Below the pieces are notes generated by a model. It made no database searches. It had not been told where the DNA came from and saw only the letters and a list, made by a program, of their open reading frames with translations. A stretch of 64,000 nt of DNA from the NCBI RefSeq assembly GCF_013168275.1, contig NZ_AP019547.1:1116001-1180000 (forward strand), read 5' to 3'. The translations under genes and the position numbers were made by a program. Of the stretch, positions 43,895-52,666 are shown piece after piece (positions within the stretch are counted from its first letter, which is position 1; every line of letters starts with the position of its first letter). The DNA comes from Candidatus Nitrotoga sp. AM1P (lineage in GTDB: Bacteria; Pseudomonadota; Gammaproteobacteria; Burkholderiales; Gallionellaceae).

Positions 43895-44321
43895 TGTTCA
43901 ACTCTACTAGCTCAAACCTGATCTACTAGTTACCCAATTTTTAGGTCTTGGGTGGGTCAGGCTTTCCTAGTACAACTGACGATAGACATTCTGAATCTTC
44001 ATCTGTACTCATGTGAATTGGATTTTATTTGAACGAAAGCGAGAAATAGTCAATAACTCTCAATAAACCAAATTCACAACAACTAACACCAGATTTTCGT
44101 CATACCACGCTAAGACTCTTTTTGGGAAAGAATTGTACAAATACTAAAGATCAACAAATTCGATTAATCAGGGAAGGTATATTAACTCTTGCTCGAGCCG
44201 TACATGACCGCATGTTAGCAAGCTTTAAATTGATGGTTGGTGATGATGGAATAGACGACCTCTTTACGATTGATTTCGCGTTCTATTTCAACATAAAAAT
44301 GGAGCGATCTAAGGAACATTC
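43895..44321. other. Intergenic region with a repeat related to the IS-remnant end
   Basis: Positions 43905-43950 (TACTAGCTCAAACCTGAT...) resemble 45348-45391 beside the decayed transposase, so it may be an insertion-sequence scar. A 67-codon frame at 44122-44325 has no ribosome-binding site or family features and is not called. Confidence 0.4.
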
Positions 44322-45308
44322 ATGAAAATAGTAACTATATTCGCATCTTTAGTCAGCATTTTTTTGTTAGCCCCATTCATGACGTATGCTGCTGATATCG
44401 ATAACATTATTAATTATAAGTCCCCACCAACTCCATTGAGTGCGGAGATTGTGCAGCCATACTCAATACAAGACATCATTGCAAAATTGCCCGAATCGAT
44501 TGATGACAATGGAATATATATACAAAATTACGACAGGATTTTGGGAGAAAATTGGATCAACGATCCTAGATTTGTGGCCTTTGATGAAGGAAATTTTGGG
44601 AAATGCGAAGAGTATTACATTCGAATGGAAAACAATTACGGCGGAATTATTTTCAGAAGCACACTAAAATATCTATTCCCAAAAAATGAAGAAATGAAAG
44701 CAAGAGCTAGCGAAGACTTACAATCTGCGATGACTTATATTAAGCACCCGGGCAATCTTAACTACGGCAATGGGAAGTGTGATAACCGGAATAAATATCA
44801 TATTAAGCTAACTGAATTACTCAATGCTCTTATTGAAGCGGCACCAATGATTCTTCAAGAAAAGCAACATATGGTGGCGATGGTGCAAGCGGCAAATATA
44901 TTAAAACAAGATCAAGAAAATGAAAGGGCACGGATAAAGCAGCAATCAGAAGCAAAAGCTGAGGCTGAGAGAGAAGCAATGAAACTTGCTGAGATGAGAG
45001 AAAACGAAGAACGAACTAATAAATTAGAGGCGTGCCGGAATAAAATTACATATAGGCTTTACGAAATATCGACAATCATTGAGCATAACCGAAGAATGGC
45101 GAATGATGCCTTGCAGGAGATACATCGACAAAAAGAAGGTGAGAAAATCTCAGGGTATGTTGATAAGCAGATGATGTATCGGATGAGGAATATAATTGTT
45201 GGAGCGAATAACCTAAATAAAGATAACTTTAAAATGTACAAGAGATTGGGCGGCTCTGCACGACAAGTAGAATCAGTAAAAAGCTTGTCCGATCCATGCA
45301 AAATGTAA
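44322..45308 (+). CDS. Secreted hypothetical protein with central coiled coil
   Basis: 328 residues. A signal peptide (MKIVTIFASLVSIFLLAPFMTYA) follows AAGGAA and ATG. The mature N-terminal part has the segment WINDPRFVAFDEGNFGKCEEYYIRMENNYGG. A charged coiled coil lies at about 195-235 (QENERARIKQQSEAKAEAEREAMKLAEMRENEER), then a helical C-terminus with two cysteines. It is AT-rich compared with core genes, suggesting transfer. Flanking TACTAGCTCA-type repeats lie on both sides. Function unknown. Confidence 0.7.
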   Translation: MKIVTIFASLVSIFLLAPFMTYAADIDNIINYKSPPTPLSAEIVQPYSIQDIIAKLPESIDDNGIYIQNYDRILGENWINDPRFVAFDEGNFGKCEEYYIRMENNYGGIIFRSTLKYLFPKNEEMKARASEDLQSAMTYIKHPGNLNYGNGKCDNRNKYHIKLTELLNALIEAAPMILQEKQHMVAMVQAANILKQDQENERARIKQQSEAKAEAEREAMKLAEMRENEERTNKLEACRNKITYRLYEISTIIEHNRRMANDALQEIHRQKEGEKISGYVDKQMMYRMRNIIVGANNLNKDNFKMYKRLGGSARQVESVKSLSDPCKM

Positions 45309-45395
45309 GGTGACTTAATTCATATATACTAACTCAATCCTGATCTGTACTAGCTCAGACTTGATATGATAGTTACCGAATTTCTAGGGTATCTG

Positions 45396-45770
45396 TCAGA
45401 TTAAATTTGGTTTAAGTCTTTTCCATACCAAACCAGTTTCCCCACTAAGTAAAGTATCCAACGGCGTTCTGCCATTACAGACCTTACCCAGATGAGTTCT
45501 TTCATTATTGTAATAATTGAGCCATAAGTCTAGATTTATCTGTACTGTTTCCCTATCAGCATAAAGTTTTTACGGAATGTAACTTGGTAAAACTTCTTCA
45601 ATATGATTTGTGGATGCACTCGCATATCCCGTTAGTCTGTGATGACATCGCCTTGGTTCTAGTATGGTCAATATCATTGATAGCAAGATAGAGTTGGGTA
45701 ATCAGGTTGTGCTACTTTGCCACAATACTCAGTACCGCGATCCGTCAAGATATGCAGCAGTTTGACGTAA
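45396..45770 (-). pseudogene. Decayed integrase-core transposase (IS481/IS3 type)
   Basis: On the minus strand the 3' end reads WLNYYNNERTHLGKVCNGRT and then PLDTLLSGETGLVWKRL, a classic DDE integrase-core C-terminus. Further upstream LLRILTDRGTEYCGKV (the second-Asp motif) appears in another frame with stops. Several frameshifts and stops show it is dead. It ends at a TGA at 45396-45398. Confidence 0.75.
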
Positions 45771-45774
45771 TAGT

Positions 45775-46080
45775 TACATCTTCTTAAGTACCCGCTCCTT
45801 AAACTCTTTCTCAGCCTTAAAATGCGGCACATACTTAGGGAAGCGCTGATTAACTCGCGTTTCAGAATCTCACAAATTTAAAAATCAATTGGTTACGCGC
45901 GAAATTCCGCGAAACTTTGAATTAATCAGCGTCTCCTTAGCAGGCACTTCCACTCGTTCGCCAGTCTTATGATTCTTCCCTGCAGTGTGTGATTCTTCCC
46001 TGCAGTGATGGTCTGGAATTCAGAGAAAAACTGCCAAGCTACGTATCTCAATATAGCCTCTCTTCGATAACGTACTGGAT
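45775..46080 (-). pseudogene. ihfB-like gene remnant (integration host factor beta/HU type) split by a MITE-like insert
   Basis: Minus-strand segments read LGSFSLNSRP, GKNHKTGERVEVPAKE and, on the other side of the insert, PKYVPHFKAEKEFKERVL. Together they match the beta-arm and C-terminus of IHF-beta/HU proteins. There are stops in the upstream part, an 18-bp tandem duplication near 45980-46012, and an 88-bp insert with terminal inverted repeats at 45844-45931. The gene is not functional. Confidence 0.7.
45844..45931. mobile_element. MITE-like insert with 10-bp terminal inverted repeats
   Basis: CGCTGATTAA (45844-45853) and TTAATCAGCG (45922-45931) are perfect inverted repeats bounding 88 bp. 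It interrupts the ihfB-like remnant exactly between two recognisable protein segments, so it is an insertion rather than chance. It has no coding capacity. Confidence 0.7.
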
Positions 46081-46151
46081 AGCACATGAATGACTATTTT
46101 GATGCTTCAAATGTCATTACCAATTCTCACTCACGGCGGGACGCTGCTTCA

Positions 46152-46490
46152 TTAAACTGGATTGGTAGCACATTTTTTTGCATCACGCTGGGCTCTTAAC
46201 TGCTCTGCGCGTTTATTGGCACTTTCAAGCGCGGCACTCTTTTCCAAACTGTTGCCAATTCCAAAATCACCAAGGATAGCAAGTACATCACGACCGCTAA
46301 ACTTACTCTCTTTGTTAACATGCTCGGTAAATCCATTGACCTTTGCAATTTCAAGATCAAATTCACGACAAGTCATTGAATCTTTTTCGTAGCTTGTAAG
46401 AGAACCTTGCCTGCCGTAGGTTTTTGTTGCACAGCCCTGAATGGATAAAAGAACTAAAACGGATGATGCAAGCAAGACTTTATGTTTCAT
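46152..46490 (-). CDS. Small lipoprotein
   Basis: 112 residues with a lipoprotein signal peptide (MKHKVLLASSVLVLLSIQGC, lipobox SIQGC). The mature part has RQGSLTSYEKDSMTCREFDLEIAKVNGF and a helical tail (EKSAALESANKRAEQLRAQRDAKKC). GGA precedes the ATG by 9 nt. It is probably an envelope lipoprotein of unknown function, near an outer-membrane beta-barrel gene read in the other direction. Confidence 0.8.
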   Translation of the reverse strand: MKHKVLLASSVLVLLSIQGCATKTYGRQGSLTSYEKDSMTCREFDLEIAKVNGFTEHVNKESKFSGRDVLAILGDFGIGNSLEKSAALESANKRAEQLRAQRDAKKCATNPV

Positions 46491-46812
46491 AATATATTCC
46501 TTTTTTAAAAATACTATCTTTACGAATTACCCATTCAAGATAAGGTACTGATTTACAGCGATCCTTTGCCTACACCCCCCGCATCCAGCAGCATAGCTTG
46601 AACGCAACAGCGAAGGTGCCTAAGAGACTTATAAATAGAATAGGTCACCACTAGAGGTTATCGACAAACTTCAATGTTTCTGTAATTCGATTCCAGAAGC
46701 AACGCTTGCACAGCAATCTAGCCAAAACAAAATATTCGCAGTCAGCTCTTAAATATGTACCCTAAATTTTTAAAAAATATAGCCGTTACTACTAAAAACG
46801 GAGAGGAAAATA
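46491..46812. other. Intergenic region between divergent envelope genes
   Basis: 322 bp without a gene; expected to hold promoters for the lipoprotein and beta-barrel genes. No notable repeat. Confidence 0.4.
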
Positions 46813-47436
46813 ATGAAACTGATAAAAATAGTTTGCACAGTCGGACTGCTGGGAGCAAGCAGTGTTTTTAGCATACCCGCAGCATTAGCAGTATCTGCCA
46901 TGGGTGAGCATACATTCTACGTCGGCGGCAGCATCGGCGAGGCCGGGTATAGAGCCTTCCCATCCAGAGTGCCCAATATCGATGACAAGGATACTGGATA
47001 CAAGATATATGGCGGCTATCAGATCGACAAAAACTGGGGAGTCGAAACTACCTACTTTGATTTGGGCAAAGCCACTGTTCACGACTCTGTAAATAATGGC
47101 TTTGCCATAACTCCTGTCTATGCATCTATTGGTGCTACTGCTTGGGGATTTGCAGGTACTTTCACTACACCCATCTATAATAATGTTTCGTTATTCGGCA
47201 AGATTGGTTTGATTAGAAGTGAATTAAAAGCTAGGGCTTCTATTCGTGGCGTAGATAATCAAGCAAAAGAGTTCAGTACCGGTGTCAACTTCGGCCTCGG
47301 CGCGAAATATGACTTCACCCGCAATTTCGTCATTCGTGCAGAGTGGGAACGTTTAGAAATGCAAGTAAATAATCAAATGTCCACTGTCAACTCCGACGTA
47401 GATTTCCTGTCGGCAGGTATCACATACAAATTCTGA
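46813..47436 (+). CDS. Outer-membrane beta-barrel protein (OmpA/OmpW-like small porin type)
   Basis: 207 residues. A signal peptide (IVCTVGLLGASSVFSIPAALA) precedes eight amphipathic strands, e.g. HTFYVGGSIGEAGYR, TGYKIYGGYQIDKNWGVETTYFDLG, FGLGAKYDFTRNFVIRAEWERL, and the C-terminal phenylalanine (SAGITYKF) recognised by the BAM complex. Length and strands match eight-stranded barrels of the OmpA-like type. GGAGAGG lies before the ATG. It has no OmpA peptidoglycan-binding domain. Confidence 0.88.
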   Translation: MKLIKIVCTVGLLGASSVFSIPAALAVSAMGEHTFYVGGSIGEAGYRAFPSRVPNIDDKDTGYKIYGGYQIDKNWGVETTYFDLGKATVHDSVNNGFAITPVYASIGATAWGFAGTFTTPIYNNVSLFGKIGLIRSELKARASIRGVDNQAKEFSTGVNFGLGAKYDFTRNFVIRAEWERLEMQVNNQMSTVNSDVDFLSAGITYKF

Positions 47437-47626
47437 TTTATTGTGTTGTCGATATATCAAAAAAGCTTCGCACTGCCGTCTTCATCACTACTCAGTCGCT
47501 TTCTTTATTTTCACAATAGTCATACTCATATTTTCTGATTACACCTTGATGCATTTATTTTTTAGTACCTTGGCAATCTAAAAACATTCAACGTAACATT
47601 CCGTAACGTAGTTCCACCTCTCAAAG

Positions 47627-47662
47627 CGCCCTCAGTCTGCATGCCCATGGGCGTTTTTTCAT
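47627..47662 (+). terminator. Hairpin with T-run upstream of a small membrane-protein gene
   Basis: CGCCC and GGGCG arms (long loop) followed by TTTTTTCATTTT. It probably ends transcription from the beta-barrel gene, 190 bp upstream. Confidence 0.5.
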
Positions 47663-47803
47663 TTTCTGCACAATCTCAAATAACATAAATAGGAGAACAC
47701 ATGATTTGGAAATTCTTAATAGTAGCTGCAATAGCCATCAGCCTGATCAAACTTGGCGCATTGTCAGTATGGGTCACAGCTTTATCGTTGACGCTTAAAT
47801 TAA

Positions 47804-48870
47804 CCTGATTAGTTACGTGCCTCAGTTGGGTGTAATTTTTTACGTACAGGCTCATGTGGTGAGCCACTGGTGGGCGAATAATAGGCGCATCTACCGAAGG
47901 AGATGCGTCATGGCAATGAACCGAGTTCAGTTTCAAAGGGTCTGTCGATGTCTGAGTTTCTGAAGCAGTACGGGAGGGTGGAGCAATGTCACGCGGCGCT
48001 GTTGGCGTCGCGCTGGCCAGAGGGCTTTGTCTGCCCGCATTGCGGAGAAACCCATCACAGCACCTTCATCCACGACGGCAGGCAGCACTGGCAGTGCCAA
48101 GCGTGCCGCTACCAGACGATGGTCACTGCCGGTACGATCGTCCAAGCGACTAAGCTGCCGCTGACGCTCTGGTTTCTGGCGATGCACTTGCTGACCCAAG
48201 CGAAAAACAAGGTTGCCGCGCTGGAACTCATGCGCCATCTGGGTGTGAGCTACAAGACCGCCTGGCTGATGAAACTCAAGCTGCTGCAAGTCATGACTGA
48301 GCGTGAATCCTCCCGTGTCCTCGAAGGGCGAGTCGAAATTGACGACTCCTACCTGGGCGGCGAGCGCCCGGGTAAGCGCGGTCGAGGTTCCGAAAACAAA
48401 GCCTCCTTCGTTGCGGCTGTGCAGACTACAGAGGACGGCAAGCCGGTCGTAGCCTGCTTCGTCCACATTCCGTTCACCAGGAAAGCCATCGAAGCTTGGG
48501 CCCAGAAGGTGCTGGCACCTTCCGCTCAAGTGCTGTCCGACGGATTGGGATGTTTTCGGGGTGTCGCTGCCAGCGGCGCTACGCACTCCGCCATTATTAT
48601 GAACGGGGGCACGGGTCGGGAAGTGGCACAACACCCGGCATTCCGCGCCGTGAATACCGTGCTGAGCAACCTGAAAACAGCTATCAGTGGAACCTACCAT
48701 GCTTTCGACTTCCGTCAATACGCAGACCGTTACCTGGCCGAGGTTCAGTACCGTTTTAACCGCCGCTTCGATCTTGGCACCATCCTCAAGCGCCTCGTTC
48801 GCGCTGCGGCGAATACAACCCCATGCCCTGAAGCTGCCATTCGGGCAGCTGAGGCATGTAACTAATCAGG
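47804..48870 (+). mobile_element. IS1595-family insertion sequence
   Basis: 1067 bp bounded by about 24-bp imperfect inverted repeats (CCTGATTAGTTACGTGCCTC at the left; the complement with one difference at the right). The 8-bp target duplication TAAATTAA lies at 47796-47803 and 48871-48878; eight bases is typical of the family. It contains one transposase ORF and interrupts a small membrane-protein gene. Confidence 0.93.
47903..48865 (+). CDS. IS1595-family transposase (N-terminally frameshifted)
   Basis: The frame encodes a zinc-ribbon N-terminus (CPHCGETHHSTFIHDGRQHW...CQACRYQT) and a DDE-type ISXO2 core (VEIDDSYLGGERPGKRGRG, VLSDGLGCFRG, a C-terminal RFNRRFDL). The natural start, ATG at 47910 with AAGGAG 7 nt upstream, reads MAMNRVQFQ and then leaves the frame. 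A one-base deletion near 47931 is the simplest cause, because KGLSMSEFLKQYG follows in the next frame. Translation could start at MSEFLKQ (47948). Activity is uncertain. Confidence 0.85.
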   Translation: MRHGNEPSSVSKGLSMSEFLKQYGRVEQCHAALLASRWPEGFVCPHCGETHHSTFIHDGRQHWQCQACRYQTMVTAGTIVQATKLPLTLWFLAMHLLTQAKNKVAALELMRHLGVSYKTAWLMKLKLLQVMTERESSRVLEGRVEIDDSYLGGERPGKRGRGSENKASFVAAVQTTEDGKPVVACFVHIPFTRKAIEAWAQKVLAPSAQVLSDGLGCFRGVAASGATHSAIIMNGGTGREVAQHPAFRAVNTVLSNLKTAISGTYHAFDFRQYADRYLAEVQYRFNRRFDLGTILKRLVRAAANTTPCPEAAIRAAEACN

Positions 48871-49033
48871 TAAATTAATGCTGATATTACTCACTGCAGC
48901 TGTTCTGTACTTTGTTTGGCAAGGCGGATTCAAACGAAATTAATTAGCCAACCATTACCGGTAACCATACACACCCTTCAACCCATACTGCATTAGTCGC
49001 AACACCTCTCAATCTGCATTACACCGTCAACCC

Positions 49034-49058
49034 TGCCTGCAAATAAGCGGGCTTTTTT
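49034..49058 (+). terminator. Short hairpin with T-run
   Basis: GCCTGC/GCGGGC (one G-T) flank AAATAA and precede TTTTTTA, 23 bp before the next gene's start. A similar arrangement precedes the gene at 47701. Confidence 0.55.
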
Positions 49059-49080
49059 ACGTCCAAAATAAGGAGAAACC

Positions 49081-49485
49081 ATGATTATTTTACGCAATCC
49101 AGCTGCTGCAAAGAACATTGCCAATCCTGACATTCGCAGCATAGTTGAACAAAGATACTCAGAAATATGCGCAGGCGAAGCTTACGACTATGACCTGCAC
49201 GGCTACATGATTGTCGTTGAGCCTGGAGACAGTGTGGCCGCATTGGAGAAGAAATGCAGTTGCCCTATCCTGCACAATTATTTTGATGATGCCTGCTTCG
49301 GCGATCCTGAGTTCTCACCCTCATTTGAAGCGCTGGAAGATCATGCCAACTGCTACGAGATGGTATTCATTCTGAACGATGACGGATTTGGCATAAGCAT
49401 CTTCATCCCGAAGACCGAAAGCATTAATATCAATCTACTAGCTATGTGTGCCCAATACGCTACACCTGAACTGACACAGTACTAA
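49081..49485 (+). CDS. Hypothetical protein
   Basis: 134 residues with AAGGAG 7 nt before the ATG. It is acidic and soluble, with three clustered cysteines (KKCSCPILHNYFDDACFG) and a hydrophobic strand-rich end (YEMVFILNDDGFGISIFIPK). No family recognised. It is in a row of short, well-initiated plus-strand genes of unknown function. Confidence 0.7.
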   Translation: MIILRNPAAAKNIANPDIRSIVEQRYSEICAGEAYDYDLHGYMIVVEPGDSVAALEKKCSCPILHNYFDDACFGDPEFSPSFEALEDHANCYEMVFILNDDGFGISIFIPKTESININLLAMCAQYATPELTQY

Positions 49486-49804
49486 AGTTGGTAATTCATT
49501 CTCCCTCCACTTACCTCTTCAGCACCCTCCCCTACCCCCGCTCCATCGCTTCTCTCTACTGCTAAACATCAATCATTTTTGCGATTTTTTAGCCATCTTA
49601 TATGAAGGCCCATTCAGTATTAACTGTAAAAATCTTCATTTAATTTCGTTTGCTTTCAATACACAGACAGCTGAGTAACAGATAGTCGATCAAAGTATTC
49701 ATCACGGAGCATTTTCAAAATCAGTCCCATCAGTCTCAGTAGTTAATCAATAAGTTATCCATTTTCAAAACAACCCAGTCTAAACACCTAAAAGGAGCTT
49801 TACT
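49486..49804. other. Gene-free gap
   Basis: 319 bp, AT-rich, with no ORF of note. AAAGGAG at its end is the ribosome-binding site of the next gene. Confidence 0.4.
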
Positions 49805-50164
49805 ATGAAATCTATAACAACCATCAATCCAGAAATACGCGTTTTGAAAGCTGCCTCATGCCCTTCACTCACAGGAAAATCTATACTGTCCTATCAAGTC
49901 GGATATGGCGGAAACAGAGCAAACACCAGCACTACTGAAACCGTAATCCAGTTGCAGGTTTATGCCAATACCGGTGGAGGTTTCTTTAACAAAGACTGGA
50001 TCCCCTTAAGCACCATTCTGCAATTATTTGAAAGGACTCCAAGCAACAAGACCATCACCTCAAACGCCCTATATCCACTCTTTAAAGGCAGATCAATAAA
50101 CACGCCTGCATTTCTCTTGGCAGTATTAAAACAGGAAGGATTCTTGCTGCCCATAAAAGATTAA
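49805..50164 (+). CDS. Hypothetical protein
   Basis: 119 residues preceded by AAAGGAG. A beta-rich N-terminal part (GKSILSYQVGYGGNRANTSTTETVIQLQVYANTGGGFFNKDW) is followed by a helix-rich end (TFLLAVLKQEGFLL-like). It is soluble without a signal peptide. Family not recognised; it belongs to the small-gene cluster. Confidence 0.65.
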   Translation: MKSITTINPEIRVLKAASCPSLTGKSILSYQVGYGGNRANTSTTETVIQLQVYANTGGGFFNKDWIPLSTILQLFERTPSNKTITSNALYPLFKGRSINTPAFLLAVLKQEGFLLPIKD

Positions 50165-50201
50165 GTCACGTAGTTATGAGCGTATCGACCCAACTAAATT
50201 T

Positions 50202-50402
50202 ATGACAGAGATCAAAGCGCTGATTGAGGCTATGGGTACTGCCTCCACTGCTGCCACCTCGCTGGATAATGATTCTACTGTTAGCCCAAACATCAAAGAC
50301 AAACAACCAAATGTAGAAGTCAAACCAAAGCAAGCAATACCCAGCAAACTAGTAGTAGCGGGCAAGAAAGCTGCATCCAAAGTCAGTACCAGCAATGCCT
50401 AA
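50202..50402 (+). CDS. Small Ala/Ser/Lys-rich hypothetical protein
   Basis: 66 residues (MTEIKALIEAMGTASTAATS...) of low complexity with a basic tail (GKKAASKVSTSNA). There is no ribosome-binding site before the ATG, 37 bp after the previous stop; coupled translation is possible. It could be a remnant of a longer gene. Confidence 0.4.
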   Translation: MTEIKALIEAMGTASTAATSLDNDSTVSPNIKDKQPNVEVKPKQAIPSKLVVAGKKAASKVSTSNA

Positions 50403-50600
50403 ACGTTACTCGTAAATAACCCTTCTGACGTAGTTGAAGTCCGTTAGCGCCTACACACCACCTCTTCTAATCTCAAGAAACTTAAGGGAAGTTCAGCTTC
50501 GCAACGAAGCACAGGTGCAATACCGACCGTATGCCGAACCTCCCGCAGTCTTTCCCTTTTAGATTTCCTTTCAACAACTTTGTCAACAAAGGAGTTCGTG

Positions 50601-50774
50601 ATGATTATTACAGCTCTAGTTGTAGCCACGCTTCTGTGCTTCGTCATGCCTGCAACAAGAGGCTTTGGCGTTATCGGCATAGCGATCCTGCTTTACTTTT
50701 TCCCACTAACGACCATGACCCTTCTCGTGGTTGGCGCAGTCTTTGTTTATTTCATTTATTTCTATAACAAATAA
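50601..50774 (+). CDS. Very small membrane protein
   Basis: 57 residues from ATG at 50601 with AAAGGAG 8 nt upstream. Almost the whole chain is hydrophobic: IITALVVATLLCFVMPATRG and GIAILLYFFPLTTMTLLVVG, so two membrane helices. It resembles in style the 55-residue membrane protein interrupted by IS1595 at 47701. The function is unknown; small hydrophobic proteins can be type I toxins or membrane-complex regulators. Confidence 0.65.
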   Translation: MIITALVVATLLCFVMPATRGFGVIGIAILLYFFPLTTMTLLVVGAVFVYFIYFYNK

Positions 50775-50796
50775 CCATTACTAAAGGAGCAATATT

Positions 50797-50946
50797 ATGA
50801 ATACCCAAAATTATCTTCTCGACGCGATTGATGTAGTGCTTGCCTGGGACATCTCTGGCGAAGCATTCGCAGATGCAGTAATTGCGCAATCAGGGTTTAT
50901 GGCAAAAACCAATTCTGACGAAGTTAATTGGCTGTACTCGGACTGA
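50797..50946 (+). CDS. Very small hypothetical protein (49 aa)
   Basis: ATG at 50797 with AAAGGAG 8 nt upstream, stop at 50944-50946. The sequence starts MNTQNYLLDAIDVVLAWDIS, then GEAFADAVIAQSGFMAKTNS. It is acidic and helical. It follows the small membrane protein by 22 bp and is probably co-transcribed with it. Confidence 0.6.
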   Translation: MNTQNYLLDAIDVVLAWDISGEAFADAVIAQSGFMAKTNSDEVNWLYSD

Positions 50947-51148
50947 TCTCACTAAGCTAGTTTCCTGTCACCTCTGATTTTCTCGCTTACCGCTCAACCA
51001 TTTCTCCCTGCATACCACGTTCTTACTAACACGACGATCAACTAACGATCTGTGGATTTTCTCTGTCTGGAGAAAGTGGATTGGGCATCAATCCCAAGCA
51101 TTACATTAATTTTTGTACTGCTCAGGTTGATATTTTCTTAACAACTTT

Positions 51149-52468
51149 GGTTCATCTGACATTTGCGTGGGTAAAAGTTAATCTATCGTCTCGAACTTGG
51201 TTAGGGGACGAGCGATGGAAAGCAAAGAGCTGCACCGGCACTTGCTGGGGATAAACGAACCGTGGAGGGTCGAACGCGTTGATCTGGACATGACGCGAGG
51301 ACAGGTTGATGTGTATGTTGAACATGCGAAAGGAGTGCGATTTTCCTGCCCGAAATGCGGACAAGAACATGCCGTATACGACCATTCTGCCGAACGCACT
51401 TGGCGGCACTTGGATAGTTGCCAATTTATGACCTACCTGCATGCCAGTCCGCCACGTGTATCGTGCCCTGAGCATGGCGTACTTCAAGCGCGCCTGCCAT
51501 GGGCAGATGAAGGAAGTCGCTTTACCCACCTGTTCGAGGCGCTGGCAGTGAACGTCCTGCTGGCAGCTAATATAGAACGTGCCGCCGGTCTGCTGCGCAT
51601 TAGCTGGGGTCAAGCATGGAATCTGACAGAGCGTGCAGTATTGCGTGGACGTGCTGCCAAGAGATATGCACTGCCCAAGCAGATCGGCGTGGACGAGAAA
51701 GCCATTGCTAAGGGGCATCAGTACATGACCTTGGTTTGTGATTTGGGGCAAGCGACGGTGGAATACATTGGCAAGGGGCGCCGAGAAGAAAGTCTGGGCG
51801 CCTACTTTAAAGCCTTTGGCACAGAACGTTGCGTCGGCATAGAAGCGATCAGTCTCGATATGTGGCCAGCCTTCATCAACGCCTGCCGAGACTGGGTGCC
51901 GGAGGCGGATGGCAAGATGGTGTTTGACCGCTTCCACATCATGCGACATATCCTTGAGGCGGTGGACAAGGTAAGGAAGCAGGAACACAAAGCGCTGATG
52001 GATAAAGGGGACACTACGTTGGTCAAGAGCAAGTACCTGTGGCTGACCAATCCGTCCAACATGGCCGACCAAGCTAAAAAGCGCTTCAAGGAACTGCAAA
52101 GCAGCGAGCTCAAGACTGCCCGTGCGTGGGCGCTCAAAGAGGTGCTGCGGAAGTTGTGGAGCTACACGTCTATGGCCTGGGCGCTGAAGTTCTGGAAGCG
52201 CTGGTATTACTGGGCGACGCACAGCCGCTTGCAGCCCATGATCGATGCGGCAAAATTGATTGCGCGGCACTTGCCGAATGTGTTGACCTATTTCAAACAT
52301 CGCATCACCAATGCTGTGGCTGAAGGGTTGAACTCAAAGATTGCAACTGTACAAAAACGTGCCTGTGGATTCAGGAACCGTGACCATTTCAAGATCGCTA
52401 TCTATTTTCATTGCGGCGGCCTTGATCTGTATCCGGTTCAGGCTACCCATGGGAAAGTCGGATGAACC
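51149..52468 (+). mobile_element. ISL3-family insertion sequence
   Basis: 1320 bp bounded by inverted repeats starting GGTTCATC (left, GGTTCATCTGACATTTGCG; right end complement GGTTCATCCGACTTTCCC). One intact transposase ORF fills it. I see no matching target duplication, as the flanks are ACAACTTT and ATTATTAA; the ends may have recombined. Confidence 0.85.
51215..52465 (+). CDS. ISL3-family transposase
   Basis: 416 residues from MESKELHRHLLG. The N-terminal zinc finger is FSCPKCGQEHAVYDHSAERTWRHLD with CPEH. A helix-turn-helix region follows (RAAGLLRISWGQAWNLTERAV). The DDE core has IGVDEKAIAKGHQYMTLV, SLDMWPAFINACRDW and the final Glu region NAVAEGLNSKI. All parts of the family are present and the frame is intact, so the element is likely active. 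Confidence 0.93.
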   Translation: MESKELHRHLLGINEPWRVERVDLDMTRGQVDVYVEHAKGVRFSCPKCGQEHAVYDHSAERTWRHLDSCQFMTYLHASPPRVSCPEHGVLQARLPWADEGSRFTHLFEALAVNVLLAANIERAAGLLRISWGQAWNLTERAVLRGRAAKRYALPKQIGVDEKAIAKGHQYMTLVCDLGQATVEYIGKGRREESLGAYFKAFGTERCVGIEAISLDMWPAFINACRDWVPEADGKMVFDRFHIMRHILEAVDKVRKQEHKALMDKGDTTLVKSKYLWLTNPSNMADQAKKRFKELQSSELKTARAWALKEVLRKLWSYTSMAWALKFWKRWYYWATHSRLQPMIDAAKLIARHLPNVLTYFKHRITNAVAEGLNSKIATVQKRACGFRNRDHFKIAIYFHCGGLDLYPVQATHGKVG

Positions 52469-52666
52469 ATTATTAATAACCTAATCTGCTCGGGTCTTGG
52501 TAAAGTTACTAACGCCATTCGTAATTCAAAAATTTAAATAAGACACTAGCAATATTATGAATTCTCCATAATTAATCCAATATCAATAAACTACTATATA
52601 ATTTTTTACTCTATTACTTTGAATCTCCAATAATTTTAAACTACATTTTTTAAGGATGGGAATCGC

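Larger units (their letters stand above)
47701..48943 (+). pseudogene. Small membrane-protein gene split by IS1595
   Basis: Joining 47701-47803 with 48879-48943 and dropping the IS plus one target copy restores an uninterrupted 55-codon ORF: MIWKFLIVAAIAISLIKLGA then LSVWVTALSLTLKLM and LILLTAAVLYFVWQGGFKRN. It has two hydrophobic helices, and GGAG lies upstream of the ATG. The exact in-frame join shows the insertion is recent. It is one of several very small genes in 47.7-51 kb. Confidence 0.85.

Noticed and set aside
44122-44325. 67-codon frame before the coiled-coil secreted protein
   Set aside because: No ribosome-binding site, no domain, and it overlaps the start region of the better-supported gene.
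51152-52300. 382-codon minus-strand frame in the ISL3 copy
   Set aside because: Antisense shadow of the intact transposase.
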